Shown here: positions 50,579-59,171 of the stretch, piece by piece | Position numbering within the stretch: the stretch's first letter is position 1 | Layout: every line of letters begins with the position of its first letter | NCBI RefSeq assembly: GCF_028369105.1 | Contig: NZ_JAQNDO010000001.1 | Span: forward strand, 4,184,501-4,248,500 | Length of the DNA stretch: 64,000 nucleotides | DNA from: Polyangium mundeleinium | GTDB lineage: Bacteria > Myxococcota_A > Polyangia > Polyangiales > Polyangiaceae | Direction: 5' to 3' | Notes under the pieces: generated by a model | Databases searched by the model: none | Told to the model about the DNA's origin: nothing | What the model saw: the letters and a program-made list of their open reading frames with translations, nothing else | Made by a program: the position numbers and the translations under genes

Positions 50579-51466
50579 TCAGTCCCACTTGAGGCGCTTG
50601 GAAAAATACCGCGCCCGCGCCCATACGTCGCGCGAGTAATCGTCCCCTGCCGAGCCGTCGTCGAGCTTGGCCCAGCTCGTCGTGTCTCTCGGCTGGGTCC
50701 GGACGTTGCCCGACCCGAAGTTGTAGCCGGCGATGGAGCCCGCGAGGAGCTGCTCCCGGGTCCAGCTCGGGTGCGCGGCTTTCACGGATTTGTACGTGTC
50801 GCTCCAGATTCGCATGGCCTGCTCGGCGTGATCCATGCTGAAAGGCCCGCCCTTTGGCTTGTGAAACTCCTTGTCGACCTGGAACATGCCATACCCGTCG
50901 GGATCGTACTTGCCGTACCCGTCCGCGCGGAGGTGCCTGCCGAAGCCGGATTCGCGGCTCGCCAGACCGAGCAGGAGCGCCGGAGGAATGCCGTATTTCG
51001 CGCCGAGCTTCTTCGCGAGCGGAACGAGCTTCTGCGCCCGCGCCCGGTCCATCGGCGCCTCGACGCTCGCTCGGGGCATCTTGCCCGGCTTCATCTTGAG
51101 CAAGATCTTGTTTTGTCGCTCGGCGCGGTTCGGTCGATCTTCGGCCTCCCCCGGCGTCTTCTTCGGGATCTTTTTCCCGCCGGCAAACAGGGCCATGCTG
51201 CCGGTCTTCACGACGCTGCCGCAATCGAGGCAATCCCCGACGCGGACGACGGCCTTGCCGTTGACGTAAATCTCGTCGGATCCCTCTTCGGCCACGCTGT
51301 CGTGGTGCGGGTGGTCGGGGCCGTCGTGGGGCTCCCAGAGGTCGCCGACCCGCACGATGGCGTGTCCGTCGAGGAAGACGTCCGGGCTGCCCTCGATGGC
51401 TTTGCGCGGCGGACACCCGTCGTGGCCGCTGCATTCGTCGATGCCCTTGCGAGCTACCTGTGCCAT
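50579..51466 (-). CDS. PAAR spike protein fused to a goose-type lysozyme-like domain
   Basis: A 295-residue T6SS tip protein. The N-terminal ~100 residues are PAAR-like (repeated Gly-x-Ala-Ile-Val-Arg-Val-Gly-Asp and Ala-Val-Val-Arg-Val-Gly-Asp strands with Cys/His residues for the tip metal). Residues about 145-295 form a lysozyme/transglycosylase domain: Glu in Ala-Ser-Arg-Glu-Ser-Gly-Phe-Gly as catalytic acid, Gly-Met-Phe-Gln-Val-Asp, and Gly-Ser-Ile-Ala-Gly-Tyr-Asn. It should cleave peptidoglycan of a target cell. The domain is clearly paralogous to the C-terminus of the adjacent VgrG. It ends 22 bases before the DUF2169 gene start and begins 13 bases after VgrG. No immunity gene recognised nearby. 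Confidence 0.88.
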   Translation of the reverse strand: MAQVARKGIDECSGHDGCPPRKAIEGSPDVFLDGHAIVRVGDLWEPHDGPDHPHHDSVAEEGSDEIYVNGKAVVRVGDCLDCGSVVKTGSMALFAGGKKIPKKTPGEAEDRPNRAERQNKILLKMKPGKMPRASVEAPMDRARAQKLVPLAKKLGAKYGIPPALLLGLASRESGFGRHLRADGYGKYDPDGYGMFQVDKEFHKPKGGPFSMDHAEQAMRIWSDTYKSVKAAHPSWTREQLLAGSIAGYNFGSGNVRTQPRDTTSWAKLDDGSAGDDYSRDVWARARYFSKRLKWD

Positions 51467-51479
51467 CGACCCCTCCCCA

Positions 51480-53945
51480 TCACCATTTCAGGTTCTTCGA
51501 ATACCACTGCGCTTCAGCCCATACGTCGCGCGAGTAATCGTCGTGCGCGGTGCCGTTGTCGAGCTGCGCCCATGCCGCTGTGGACGAGGGCCGCGTCTGC
51601 GCGTTGCTCGGGCCCGCGTTGTAGGCGACGAGGCCCGCGGCGAGGTACTCCTCCTCGCTCCAGCCGGGGTGCTTGTCCTTGACCTGGCGAATGTATCCCT
51701 TGTAGATGTCCATCGCCTGATCGATGTGGTGCCAGTCCGAGGGGCCGCCCTTCGGCGTGTGGTACCGTTTGTCGACCTGGAACAACCCGAAGCCCATCCC
51801 GTCGAATTTGCTGTAGCCGTTCGCGTCGAGGAACTCGCCAAACGCCGACTCGCGGTTCATCCAGGCGAGCGCGAGGGCGGGCGGGATGTCGTACCGCTCG
51901 CCGATCTTTTTCGCGAGCTCCTTGTAGTGTTCTGCCTTCGCCTTGCGGGCCGCGGCGATCTGGTGGTATTTGCCCGCGGGGCCGGGGTTCATCTTGCCGA
52001 GCAGCTCGTTCTGCTTCGCGGCCTTCGATTTGCCGTGAGGCTCCTTGTCGTGGTCGTGCTTGGGCGGCGCTTTCTCTTTCTCGTGCTTGGGGGGCTCATG
52101 CTTCGCGGGCTCGTGTTTCGCCTCGTTCTGCTCGTGCTTCGCGTGTTTCTTGGGGCCGTGTCCGCCGAGCCTTTTCGGTTTGCGCGCCGCGGGCACTTCC
52201 ACGGGCGGGTTGAGCTGGATCTTCGGGCCGCCCTTGACGACGAGCTCTTTGCCGGCCTGGATGATGACGTTCCCTTTCGCCGAGAGGATGAGATCCCCCT
52301 CGACCGTGACGTGCCGGTTGCCCTTCGTCTCTTCGAGCTCGTCCTCCTGGACGACCTTGTGCAGGTCCTTCGTGGCTTCGAGGTAAAAGAGCTCGCCGTC
52401 CGCCTTGTCGTCGAACGTGATCTCGTTGCCGCCGTTCTTGGAGCTCGATTTGAGCGTCGTGCGGGTCTTGTTCTCCGGGATCGAATAAGGCACCGGCGAG
52501 ATCGTGCCGAACAGGCGGCCCACGACGACCGGGAGGTCCGGATCGCCTTCGAGGAACGCGACGAGCACCTCCTGCCCGACGCGCGGCAGCGTGACCATGC
52601 CAAACCCGGGCCCCGCCCAGGCCTGGGAGACGCGCACCCAGCATGAGCCCTTCTCGTCGCCTTTCGCCTCGCGATCCCAAGGGAATTGCACGCGCACGCG
52701 GCCATGTTCGTCGCAATGGATGTCCTCGCCGGGCGGCCCGACGACGACCGCGCTCTGGACGCCGTGGATGCGCGGCTTGCTCGTCTTCGAGAGCGGTTTG
52801 AACGCGCCGTCTTCGCCGCTCCGATGCGCGTCGCCATGGCTGATCGAGGTGAGCAGGGGCCGGAAAGGCTTGTCCGCCGAGACGGCTTCGCCGCCCGCAT
52901 GCCAATCGTCGTCGACCTCGCCCGAGACGAAGGACGAGAGGACGAGGAGCTTTTTCCCATTGTCGAGATCCCGGTGCGGATGTCCCTTCATCGAAAAGAC
53001 GGTGCCGGGTGCGACGTCGGTCGCCGATGTATTGAAGCTGATGCGCGAGGCCGCGCCGCGCATGGCCTCGACGTGCCGCTGCGCCTTGCGCTTGGCCTCC
53101 TTCTCGTTGTGCCGGTAATTCCCCTCCGCGTCGCCGACGGGCGTGCTGCCGTCGCCGTCGCCGGCGGCGTGGCTCGATCCGGGGAGGAAAAAATACTCCT
53201 CGAGCATGCTGTCGGGCCCGTCGTCGTCAGCGCTGTGCACGCCGGCGAGCGGGAATGTCGGGCGGCGGAAATCGAAATCACGCACGACGGCGCGCCCCGG
53301 GCGCACGTCGTGGGCGATGTTGACGTCCGTGATGTGCTCCGCCTTCTCCGCCAGGCTCGCCGAACGCACGAACGGCAGCGCCTTCTCGCGTGGCTCCGAG
53401 GTGGTCGGCGTATCGGTGAGGATCATCTTCGTCTCCTTCTCGCCCTCGGGGGTGGTGAAGAAAAACGAGATGCCCGCGTCGACGAGGAGGCGCCGCACGA
53501 AATCGTGGTCGGTCTCGCCGTATTGCACCTTGAACTCGCGCTTCGTGTAGTCGTCCTCGTCGAGCCGGAGCTCGAAGGGCAAACGCCACTCGTCGAGGAC
53601 CTTCTTCACGATCTGCGGCACGGACGCGTGCTTGTAGACGCGGTGGTTGCGGCGATGGCTCAAGAGCCAGAACACGGGGACGATCCGGAGCGCGTACGTC
53701 GAGAGCCCGTCGGACTCGACCTCCGTCTGCGCGATCCTCGCACACACGCCCGTCCAGATACGCGGGCCGCCGTGGCCCACGAGGCCAAACGACGCGGGGC
53801 GACCGCTGATCTTTTTCAGATCGACGTCGTCGTCGCCGACCGCGATGACGTCGATCTGGAACGACGCGCTCAGCGCCTCGTGCACCGCAAAGCTGCGGAC
53901 GTCGAGCTGTTCCCCGGACTCCAGTGAGATTTTTACGTTGCTCAT
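51480..53945 (-). CDS. vgrG: Evolved VgrG spike protein with C-terminal lysozyme-like domain
   Basis: An 821-residue T6SS spike. Residues 1-510 are the gp27/gp5-like VgrG core, with Phe-Val-Arg-Arg-Leu-Leu in the gp27 part and the OB-fold Ala-Phe-Leu-Glu-Gly-Asp-Pro-Asp-Leu-Pro-Val-Val-Val-Gly-Arg. The beta-helix needle follows to about 600. Next is a striking Lys/His/Glu-rich linker, then a lysozyme-like effector domain at about 670-821: Met-Asn-Arg-Glu-Ser-Ala-Phe-Gly, Gly-Leu-Phe-Gln-Val-Asp, Gly-Leu-Val-Ala-Tyr-Asn-Ala-Gly. It shares long stretches with the PAAR protein's lysozyme. The likely role is to puncture target cells and degrade their peptidoglycan. The T6SS sheath and baseplate genes are not in the window. 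Confidence 0.92.
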   Translation of the reverse strand: MSNVKISLESGEQLDVRSFAVHEALSASFQIDVIAVGDDDVDLKKISGRPASFGLVGHGGPRIWTGVCARIAQTEVESDGLSTYALRIVPVFWLLSHRRNHRVYKHASVPQIVKKVLDEWRLPFELRLDEDDYTKREFKVQYGETDHDFVRRLLVDAGISFFFTTPEGEKETKMILTDTPTTSEPREKALPFVRSASLAEKAEHITDVNIAHDVRPGRAVVRDFDFRRPTFPLAGVHSADDDGPDSMLEEYFFLPGSSHAAGDGDGSTPVGDAEGNYRHNEKEAKRKAQRHVEAMRGAASRISFNTSATDVAPGTVFSMKGHPHRDLDNGKKLLVLSSFVSGEVDDDWHAGGEAVSADKPFRPLLTSISHGDAHRSGEDGAFKPLSKTSKPRIHGVQSAVVVGPPGEDIHCDEHGRVRVQFPWDREAKGDEKGSCWVRVSQAWAGPGFGMVTLPRVGQEVLVAFLEGDPDLPVVVGRLFGTISPVPYSIPENKTRTTLKSSSKNGGNEITFDDKADGELFYLEATKDLHKVVQEDELEETKGNRHVTVEGDLILSAKGNVIIQAGKELVVKGGPKIQLNPPVEVPAARKPKRLGGHGPKKHAKHEQNEAKHEPAKHEPPKHEKEKAPPKHDHDKEPHGKSKAAKQNELLGKMNPGPAGKYHQIAAARKAKAEHYKELAKKIGERYDIPPALALAWMNRESAFGEFLDANGYSKFDGMGFGLFQVDKRYHTPKGGPSDWHHIDQAMDIYKGYIRQVKDKHPGWSEEEYLAAGLVAYNAGPSNAQTRPSSTAAWAQLDNGTAHDDYSRDVWAEAQWYSKNLKW

Positions 53946-53984
53946 GGCTTCATCGTTCTCTGCAAGGGTCTTCCCGAGGAGCGC

Positions 53985-54926
53985 TCACTTGAACGTCAAT
54001 CGATGGAGTTTGTCGATGAGCTGCGTGGGATTCTTCAGCGCGGGGTGCCTTCGATAGGGGCCGCTCATCTGCGTCAGCGCCTGTCCGCGCGCCCGCTCGC
54101 CGAAGAGCTCGAAATGGATCATCGACATGCCGAGCGAGTCGAGCAGGCCGACGTACGCGATGTGCTCGCCGCATTTGACCTTTTGCCCAGCCCGAACGTT
54201 GACGCGTTTGCTGCTCGAAATCTCGCCATACCGGACGACGCCGACGCCCGGGTGGAAGACCTCGAGCGCGTTCGTCCCGTCATAGAAGAAATAGGGCGCG
54301 CGGATGATGACGCCATCGGCGATCGCGCGGATCTTCGAGCCAAACGGCGCATACAGATCCACGCCACCGTGCTTGCGTCCCCCCGAGCGTGGGCAGCCGA
54401 AGTACCGGGGACCGTCTTTCCAGCTCGCCGTGGCTTTTTTCCAGAGGGGGAAGATGAGCTTGCGGCCGGCCTTCGAATCCTTGTCGTCGTCCTTGTCTTT
54501 GGCGGGCGCCGGCTTCTTCGGCGGAGGCTTCTTCGGCGGTGGTTTGGGCTGGCTCGGCTGCGACGAGGCGCCGCCGGTGCCGCTCGACGCGCCGGGGAGC
54601 TTGATCTGCTGCCCGACGGAGATCTGATTCGGGTTCGAGATCTGCGGGTTCGCCTCGAGGATTGCGCTGACCGTGGTGTCGTATTTCCCCGCGATCGCGC
54701 CGAGTGTATCGCCCGACTTCACGGTGTACGAGCCCGGCGCTTTCGCCGACATCGCCATGATCCTTTGCGGCAGCGCAGGCGCCGCGGGCAGCGGAGCCTC
54801 CGGCACAATCGCCCGCGCGGCGAACGCCACGGGCGCGGGCGGCGGCGCGCCGGCGACAGGCCCGGGCGGCGGGATGAAGATGGGAGGCGGCGGCCCGAGG
54901 TCGAAAGGCGTGTCGTCGTTCGACAT
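53985..54926 (-). CDS. LysM-M23 protein with altered HxH motif
   Basis: A 313-residue protein: Pro-rich N-terminus, one LysM domain at about 63-107 ([13 protein letters not shown]), a Lys/Pro/Asp linker, then an M23 (LytM/lysostaphin-like) domain. The first metal motif is present (Lys-His-Gly-Gly-Val-Asp), but the HxH motif reads Met-Ile-His-Phe-Glu, so the first His, normally catalytic, is missing. It may bind peptidoglycan without cutting it, or use another residue. No signal peptide is seen; position next to VgrG suggests a T6SS cargo or accessory. ATG 54926 is chosen; the upstream frame extension is Arg-rich and unlike the family. Confidence 0.8.
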   Translation of the reverse strand: MSNDDTPFDLGPPPPIFIPPPGPVAGAPPPAPVAFAARAIVPEAPLPAAPALPQRIMAMSAKAPGSYTVKSGDTLGAIAGKYDTTVSAILEANPQISNPNQISVGQQIKLPGASSGTGGASSQPSQPKPPPKKPPPKKPAPAKDKDDDKDSKAGRKLIFPLWKKATASWKDGPRYFGCPRSGGRKHGGVDLYAPFGSKIRAIADGVIIRAPYFFYDGTNALEVFHPGVGVVRYGEISSSKRVNVRAGQKVKCGEHIAYVGLLDSLGMSMIHFELFGERARGQALTQMSGPYRRHPALKNPTQLIDKLHRLTFK

Positions 54927-55107
54927 GAGTGCTCCGGCGCAAGCAAGGTCGTTGCCAACGGCGCGCCCTCGACAACTACGCGAAAGGACATCGATTGCAA
55001 ATGGGGATCCCGGGGCGACGGTGGATCCGTCATGATCCATCCCTGGGGCTCATGTCCCCCAGGAGGGCTCGGCGCGCGCATGGAAGCCCGGTGGTCCCAC
55101 GAACTTT

Positions 55108-55660
55108 TTGGGTCGGGAACACATCCTCGCGGGCGACATCGACGTGAGGGAGCGCGGCTTTCGTGGCGGGGATCGTTCGATCAACGCCTGGGGGACGCCG
55201 ATAGCCGATTACGTCGTTGCCTTCCCGTCGTCGCTCGTGGGCGCGAAAGGAGAAGGCATCGCGAGCATCGACGCGTCAAAAGGGGCAGGGCGCGGGGCGC
55301 CCGCGAATGCGGGCGGCGGCGGGCACTCGCACAATGCGGGCGGCGCGGGCGGCGCGGGCGGCGGGCTCGTGATCATTCATGCGCACAGGATCGAGGGCTC
55401 CCTGCTCGCGGGCGGCGCCAAGCCTGCGATTCGTGCGAATGGCGCGGCGGGCGGCGGCGCGGCGAATGACGGCGGTGGCGGCGGCGGCGGCGGGACGATT
55501 CTGCTCGACGTCGAGGAGCTGGGAGGCGTGCTCCGCCTCGAAGCGCGGGGCGCGCGACGCCCGCCGGAGCCAAACGTTGATTCTCCTTGCGCCGGTCGGC
55601 CCGATCGGCGGCGGCGGCGGCGAGATTCCCGGTCCCACCGATCCGATGCCCGTCAACTGA
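55108..55660 (+). pseudogene. Remnant of a glycine-rich surface protein
   Basis: A plus-strand segment encodes pieces typical of large glycine-rich myxobacterial surface proteins: Ile-Asp-Val-Arg-Glu-Arg-Gly-Phe-Arg-Gly-Gly, Gly-Ala-Lys-Gly-Glu-Gly-Ile, a Gly/His/Asn-rich run and Gly-Thr-Ile-Leu-Leu-Asp. The start lacks a signal peptide and the usual N-terminal domain. Near 55560-55580 the natural sequence moves to another frame, where Leu-Leu-Ala-Pro-Val-Gly-Pro-Ile-Gly-Gly-Gly-Gly continues to a stop at 55660. Missing N-terminus plus frameshift indicate a decayed fragment. It abuts the MocR gene end. Confidence 0.55.
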
Positions 55661-55673
55661 ATCGCGGGCGCCT

Positions 55674-57128
55674 CTACCCCGCGCACTCCGCGCAAAGCTT
55701 CCCGAGCGTACGGATCGCGTGATCGAACAGCTCCGACCACGGGTGCCCGCACGACAAGCGGATGTACCCCGTGAAGCGCTGCTTCGCCGAGAAAAGCGGC
55801 CCCGGCGCGATGGCGATGCCACGCGCGAGCGCGCGCTCGAAGAGCAGGAGCGCGCTCGTGCCTGGCGGCAGCTCCACCCACAACAGAAATCCCCCCGCGG
55901 GCCGTGAAATGCGCGTTCCGGCCGGGAAATGCTCGGCCACGGCCTCGCTCACCCGCTCGACCTGCGCCGCGAGCTTGCGCCGCAACGCGCGCAGGTGATG
56001 GTCGTAGCCGCCATTGTCGAGGAAATCCGCGACGGCCATTTGGGGCAAGGTCGCGGTGGCCACGCTCTGCGCGAACTTGAGGTGCTCGACCTCCTCGCGG
56101 AAGATGCCGGGCGCGGCCCAGCCGACGCGATACCCCGGCGCGACCGTCTTCGAGAACGAGGAGCAGAGCATCACGAGGCCGCGCTTGTCGAAGGCCTTGG
56201 CCGGCCGCGGGCGCTCGTCGCCGAAATGGAGGTCGCCGTAGATGTCGTCCTCGATGAGCGGGATTTCCCGGCGTCCGAGCATCTCCACGAGCTCCTCCTT
56301 CGCCTCGTCCGGCATCAAGGAGCCGAGCGGGTTGTTGAAGTTCGGGATCGCCATCACGGCGCGAATGCGGTGGCGCCCCATCGCCTCCGCGAGCGCGGAA
56401 AGGTCCATGCCCGTGCGCGGGTGCGCAGGGATCTCGATGACCCGCATGTGGAGGCTGGCGAGGAGCCGCAAGAGGCCGTAATACGCGGGCGATTCGACGG
56501 CCACGGTATCGCCCGGCCGCGTGGCGGCGCGCAGGCAGAGGTGGAGCGCTTCGGCCGCGCCCACGGTGGTGACGATGTCGTCCGTCGAGAGCGCGCAGCC
56601 CCAATCGATGGATCGGCGTGCGATCTGCCGGCGCAGCGCGACGAGGCCGGGCGGCAGGTCGTAGGCCACGCCCGCGCCGCCCGCGCTCCGGGCGATGAGG
56701 CTCAAGGAGCGGTTCAGCCGCTCGGTCGGCAGGAGCTCGGGATCGAGGAACCCCGCGCCGAGCGGCACGATGCTCGGATCGCGCCCGGCGCCGTAGAGCC
56801 TCGCGACGAGGGTTCCGATGCTCGGGCGGCTCGTGGTCGTGCATGCGCGCGCCGCGCGGGGCTCGGGCGGGAGCGGCGCGCGGCGGGCCCGCACGTAATG
56901 TCCCGACTGCGGACGCGCCTCGATGACCCCACGATTCTCGAGCTCGAGGTAGGCCTGCAGCACCGTCGCGATGCTGACGCTCTGCTGGCGCGCGAGCCGC
57001 CGCACCGAGGGGATCCGATCGCCGGGGCGGAGCGTGCCCCGCTCGATCAGCTCCTCGATGTGCGCGGCGACGCGCTCGTAAAGAAGGCCCTGCCCGGCGG
57101 CGACGGTTTCTTGCTGCACGAAGGCCAA
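55674..57128 (-). CDS. MocR-family (GntR/aminotransferase) regulator
   Basis: A 484-residue MocR regulator: GntR winged helix at residues 15-85 (Arg-Pro-Gly-Asp-Arg-Ile-Pro-Ser-Val-Arg-Arg-Leu-Ala) fused to a fold-type I aminotransferase domain. PLP-site features include Ser-Pro-Ala-Tyr-Tyr-Gly, Asn-Asn-Pro-Leu-Gly, Asp-Asp-Ile-Tyr-Gly-Asp and the Schiff-base Lys in Ser-Ser-Phe-Ser-Lys-Thr-Val-Ala-Pro-Gly-Tyr-Arg-Val-Gly. Such proteins sense PLP or an amino compound and control a divergent gene. Here the divergent gene is a DUF2917-EamA transporter, and three boxes matching the MocR operator layout lie between them. It therefore probably controls export of an amino compound. Confidence 0.93.
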   Translation of the reverse strand: MAFVQQETVAAGQGLLYERVAAHIEELIERGTLRPGDRIPSVRRLARQQSVSIATVLQAYLELENRGVIEARPQSGHYVRARRAPLPPEPRAARACTTTSRPSIGTLVARLYGAGRDPSIVPLGAGFLDPELLPTERLNRSLSLIARSAGGAGVAYDLPPGLVALRRQIARRSIDWGCALSTDDIVTTVGAAEALHLCLRAATRPGDTVAVESPAYYGLLRLLASLHMRVIEIPAHPRTGMDLSALAEAMGRHRIRAVMAIPNFNNPLGSLMPDEAKEELVEMLGRREIPLIEDDIYGDLHFGDERPRPAKAFDKRGLVMLCSSFSKTVAPGYRVGWAAPGIFREEVEHLKFAQSVATATLPQMAVADFLDNGGYDHHLRALRRKLAAQVERVSEAVAEHFPAGTRISRPAGGFLLWVELPPGTSALLLFERALARGIAIAPGPLFSAKQRFTGYIRLSCGHPWSELFDHAIRTLGKLCAECAG

Positions 57129-57154
57129 GGATACCCCGCGAGGGCCTCCCCCGC

Positions 57155-57215
57155 ACCGGTACAGTTGCCGCGGGCGTCGACCGGTACAGCACCAGTTTCG
57201 CTCGACTGTACCGGT
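57155..57215. promoter_or_regulatory. Three-box MocR operator
   Basis: ACCGGTACAG occurs as a direct repeat at 57155-57164 and 57180-57189, and in inverted form (CTGTACCGGT) at 57206-57215. Direct repeats plus one inverted copy are the established layout of MocR/GabR-type operators. The spacing centre to centre is 25 and 26 bases. The boxes sit between the MocR gene and the divergent transporter and should mediate autoregulation and control of the transporter. Confidence 0.8.
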
Positions 57216-57273
57216 CGCACATGCCGAGCAACTGCATCTGTGCCGGCTGCCGGTCCGGGGTCAAGCTTCAGGC

Positions 57274-58488
57274 ATGATGACCGCGCCAAGGTTCCGCGCG
57301 GGCGTGGCGCCTCTCGCGCCGCGCCCTGTCGAGCTCGATCTTGCCAAGGGTGCGTTGTGGGCGCAGAAGCTCCGGGGGCCGTTCGCCCTCGCGTGTACGA
57401 GCGGGTCGGTCTGGCTCACCCGCGAGGGTGATCCGGACGACGTGGTGCTCTCGGCGGGCGGCTGCTACCGTGGCGCCGATCAAGGGCTCGTGGTGGTCGA
57501 GGCCCTTTCGCGGGCGCACATCACGGTGTCGAGAGAAGGGTTTTCCGGGAAGCTTCGGCGGGTCCTCGCGGCCTTGCGGCAGCAATGGCTCGTGCTCGTC
57601 TCGTTGTTCTCCCTCTACGTCATCTGGGGCTCGACGTACCTCGGGATGCACATCGCGCTGGAGACGCTGCCGCCGTTTTTCATGGGCGGCACGCGGTTCG
57701 TGCTGGCGGGCGGCATTCTGTACGGGGCGCTGCGGCTGCGCGGGGAGGCCGCGCCGACGCGGAGGCAATGGGCCGGGGCCGCGCTCGTGGGCGCGCTCTT
57801 GCTCGCGTGTGGCAATGGGTTTCTCGCGATCGGCCAGCAGCGGGGGTGGGTGAGCTCGGGCGTGGCCGCGGTCGTGGTGACGACGATGCCGCTCTGGGTC
57901 GCCGTGCTCGGCAGCGCCGCGGCGTTCGTGCAGCGCCGCAGAGGCCGCGAAGGCTCGTCCGCCGCGCCTTCGGCCGGGGAATGGGCGGGCCTTCTGGTCG
58001 GCTTCACGGGCGCCGCGCTCTTGCACCTCGGCGGCGTGATGGGCGGCTCGACGGGCGGGCTCTTGCTGATGATGCTCTCGCCGTTCGCCTGGGCGCTCGG
58101 CTCGCTCTTCAGCCGGTCTTTGGACCTGCCGAAGGGCCTCATGGCCTCGGCCGCGCAGATGATCGCGGGCGGCGTGATCATGCTCTCCCTCGCGCCGGTC
58201 CTCGGTGAGTCGCTGCCGCTCGCGCCCTCGGCCCGCTCGCTCGCGGCGCTCGCGTATCTGACGGTGTTCGGCTCGATCGTGGGGTTCTCCGCGTACGGCT
58301 ACCTCATCCGGAACACGCGGCCGGCCATTGCGACGAGTTATGCGTACGTGAATCCGCTCGTCGCCATCGCGCTCGGGATCTGGCTCGGCGGCGAGGCGGC
58401 CTCGGCGATGACGTGGCTTGCGGCGATCATCGTGATCGCGGGCGTCGTGATCGTCTCGGTCGCGCGGGCGCGGCCTTCGCGCGCGTGA
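57274..58488 (+). CDS. DUF2917-EamA fusion transporter
   Basis: A 404-residue protein. The first ~95 residues match DUF2917: an N-terminal strand then Ala-Cys-Thr-Ser-Gly-Ser-Val-Trp-Leu-Thr-Arg-Glu-Gly-Asp-Pro-Asp-Asp, a small beta domain usually encoded as a separate protein. The rest is a ten-helix EamA/DMT exporter, two EamA repeats, beginning Tyr-Val-Ile-Trp-Gly-Ser-Thr-Tyr-Leu as in YedA. The likely role is export of amino acids or small drugs from the cytoplasm, with DUF2917 as a cytoplasmic sensor or lid. Controlled by the divergent MocR protein through the three-box operator. The start (ATG ATG) is preceded by a weak purine-rich site. Confidence 0.88.
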   Translation: MMTAPRFRAGVAPLAPRPVELDLAKGALWAQKLRGPFALACTSGSVWLTREGDPDDVVLSAGGCYRGADQGLVVVEALSRAHITVSREGFSGKLRRVLAALRQQWLVLVSLFSLYVIWGSTYLGMHIALETLPPFFMGGTRFVLAGGILYGALRLRGEAAPTRRQWAGAALVGALLLACGNGFLAIGQQRGWVSSGVAAVVVTTMPLWVAVLGSAAAFVQRRRGREGSSAAPSAGEWAGLLVGFTGAALLHLGGVMGGSTGGLLLMMLSPFAWALGSLFSRSLDLPKGLMASAAQMIAGGVIMLSLAPVLGESLPLAPSARSLAALAYLTVFGSIVGFSAYGYLIRNTRPAIATSYAYVNPLVAIALGIWLGGEAASAMTWLAAIIVIAGVVIVSVARARPSRA

Positions 58489-58499
58489 TCAGGAAAGCC

Positions 58500-59171
58500 T
58501 CACGCCTTCGGGGCGCAGCCGCCGTGCGCGTGCGCCTCGGGGTCGCACGTGCAATCGACGCAGCCGTGCTCGGCGCAGGTCCCGCACGAGATGGCGACCT
58601 GCTTCCGTAGCGCCTCGCGCGCGCGGAAGACGCGCACGGCCGCGTTCGACGGCGTGATTCCCTGCTCGTCGGCGAAGTCCTTCACCGCCACGCCCTCCAC
58701 CTCGATGCGCTCGAGCGCGGCGCGGTATTCGGGCTTGAGCGTCTTCGCGAGGCGCGTGACGCATTGGCAGATCGCGCCGCGGACCTCCTGGTTCGGCTCG
58801 GCGTGATCCTCGACCTCGGAGGCGAAGGCGTCGAGCGCGCGGCGCGCGGAGCCCTGGCGGCGGCGGTGATCGACGACGGCGTTGCGCAGGAGGCGGTAGA
58901 ACCAGGCGATCGCGGATTCGTCCTTCTGGAGCGTGTCGAGGCGCTGGAGCCCACGCGTGAACGCCTCTTGCAGGATGTCCTCGGCGAGGGCGCGGTCCCC
59001 GAGGCGGCGCTCGAGGAACGCCAGAAACTCGCGGTGGTTGTCGACGAGGACACGCGCGACGTCGCCCTCCATGGGCAAGGCGGCGGTCGTCTCGGCGGTC
59101 GGGCGAGGATCGGCCATGGGCTCGTTTGTCCCCTCGGGGAGCGCTTCTGTCAACACGGAGCGCATGCTCAT
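58500..59171 (-). CDS. CorE-like ECF sigma factor with C-terminal Cys-rich domain
   Basis: A 223-residue ECF sigma factor. Region 2 spans about residues 45-110 ([12 protein letters not shown], then Ala-Trp-Phe-Tyr-Arg-Leu-Leu-Arg-Asn) and region 4 about 140-190 ([17 protein letters not shown]). The last 28 residues contain six Cys and several His, including Cys-Gly-Thr-Cys and Cys-Thr-Cys. This matches CorE of Myxococcus xanthus, whose Cys-rich tail switches the sigma factor on or off with copper oxidation state, without an anti-sigma. The ATG overlaps the CopA stop (ATGA), so it is coupled to the copper ATPase. It likely controls this locus. Confidence 0.9.
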   Translation of the reverse strand: MSMRSVLTEALPEGTNEPMADPRPTAETTAALPMEGDVARVLVDNHREFLAFLERRLGDRALAEDILQEAFTRGLQRLDTLQKDESAIAWFYRLLRNAVVDHRRRQGSARRALDAFASEVEDHAEPNQEVRGAICQCVTRLAKTLKPEYRAALERIEVEGVAVKDFADEQGITPSNAAVRVFRAREALRKQVAISCGTCAEHGCVDCTCDPEAHAHGGCAPKA

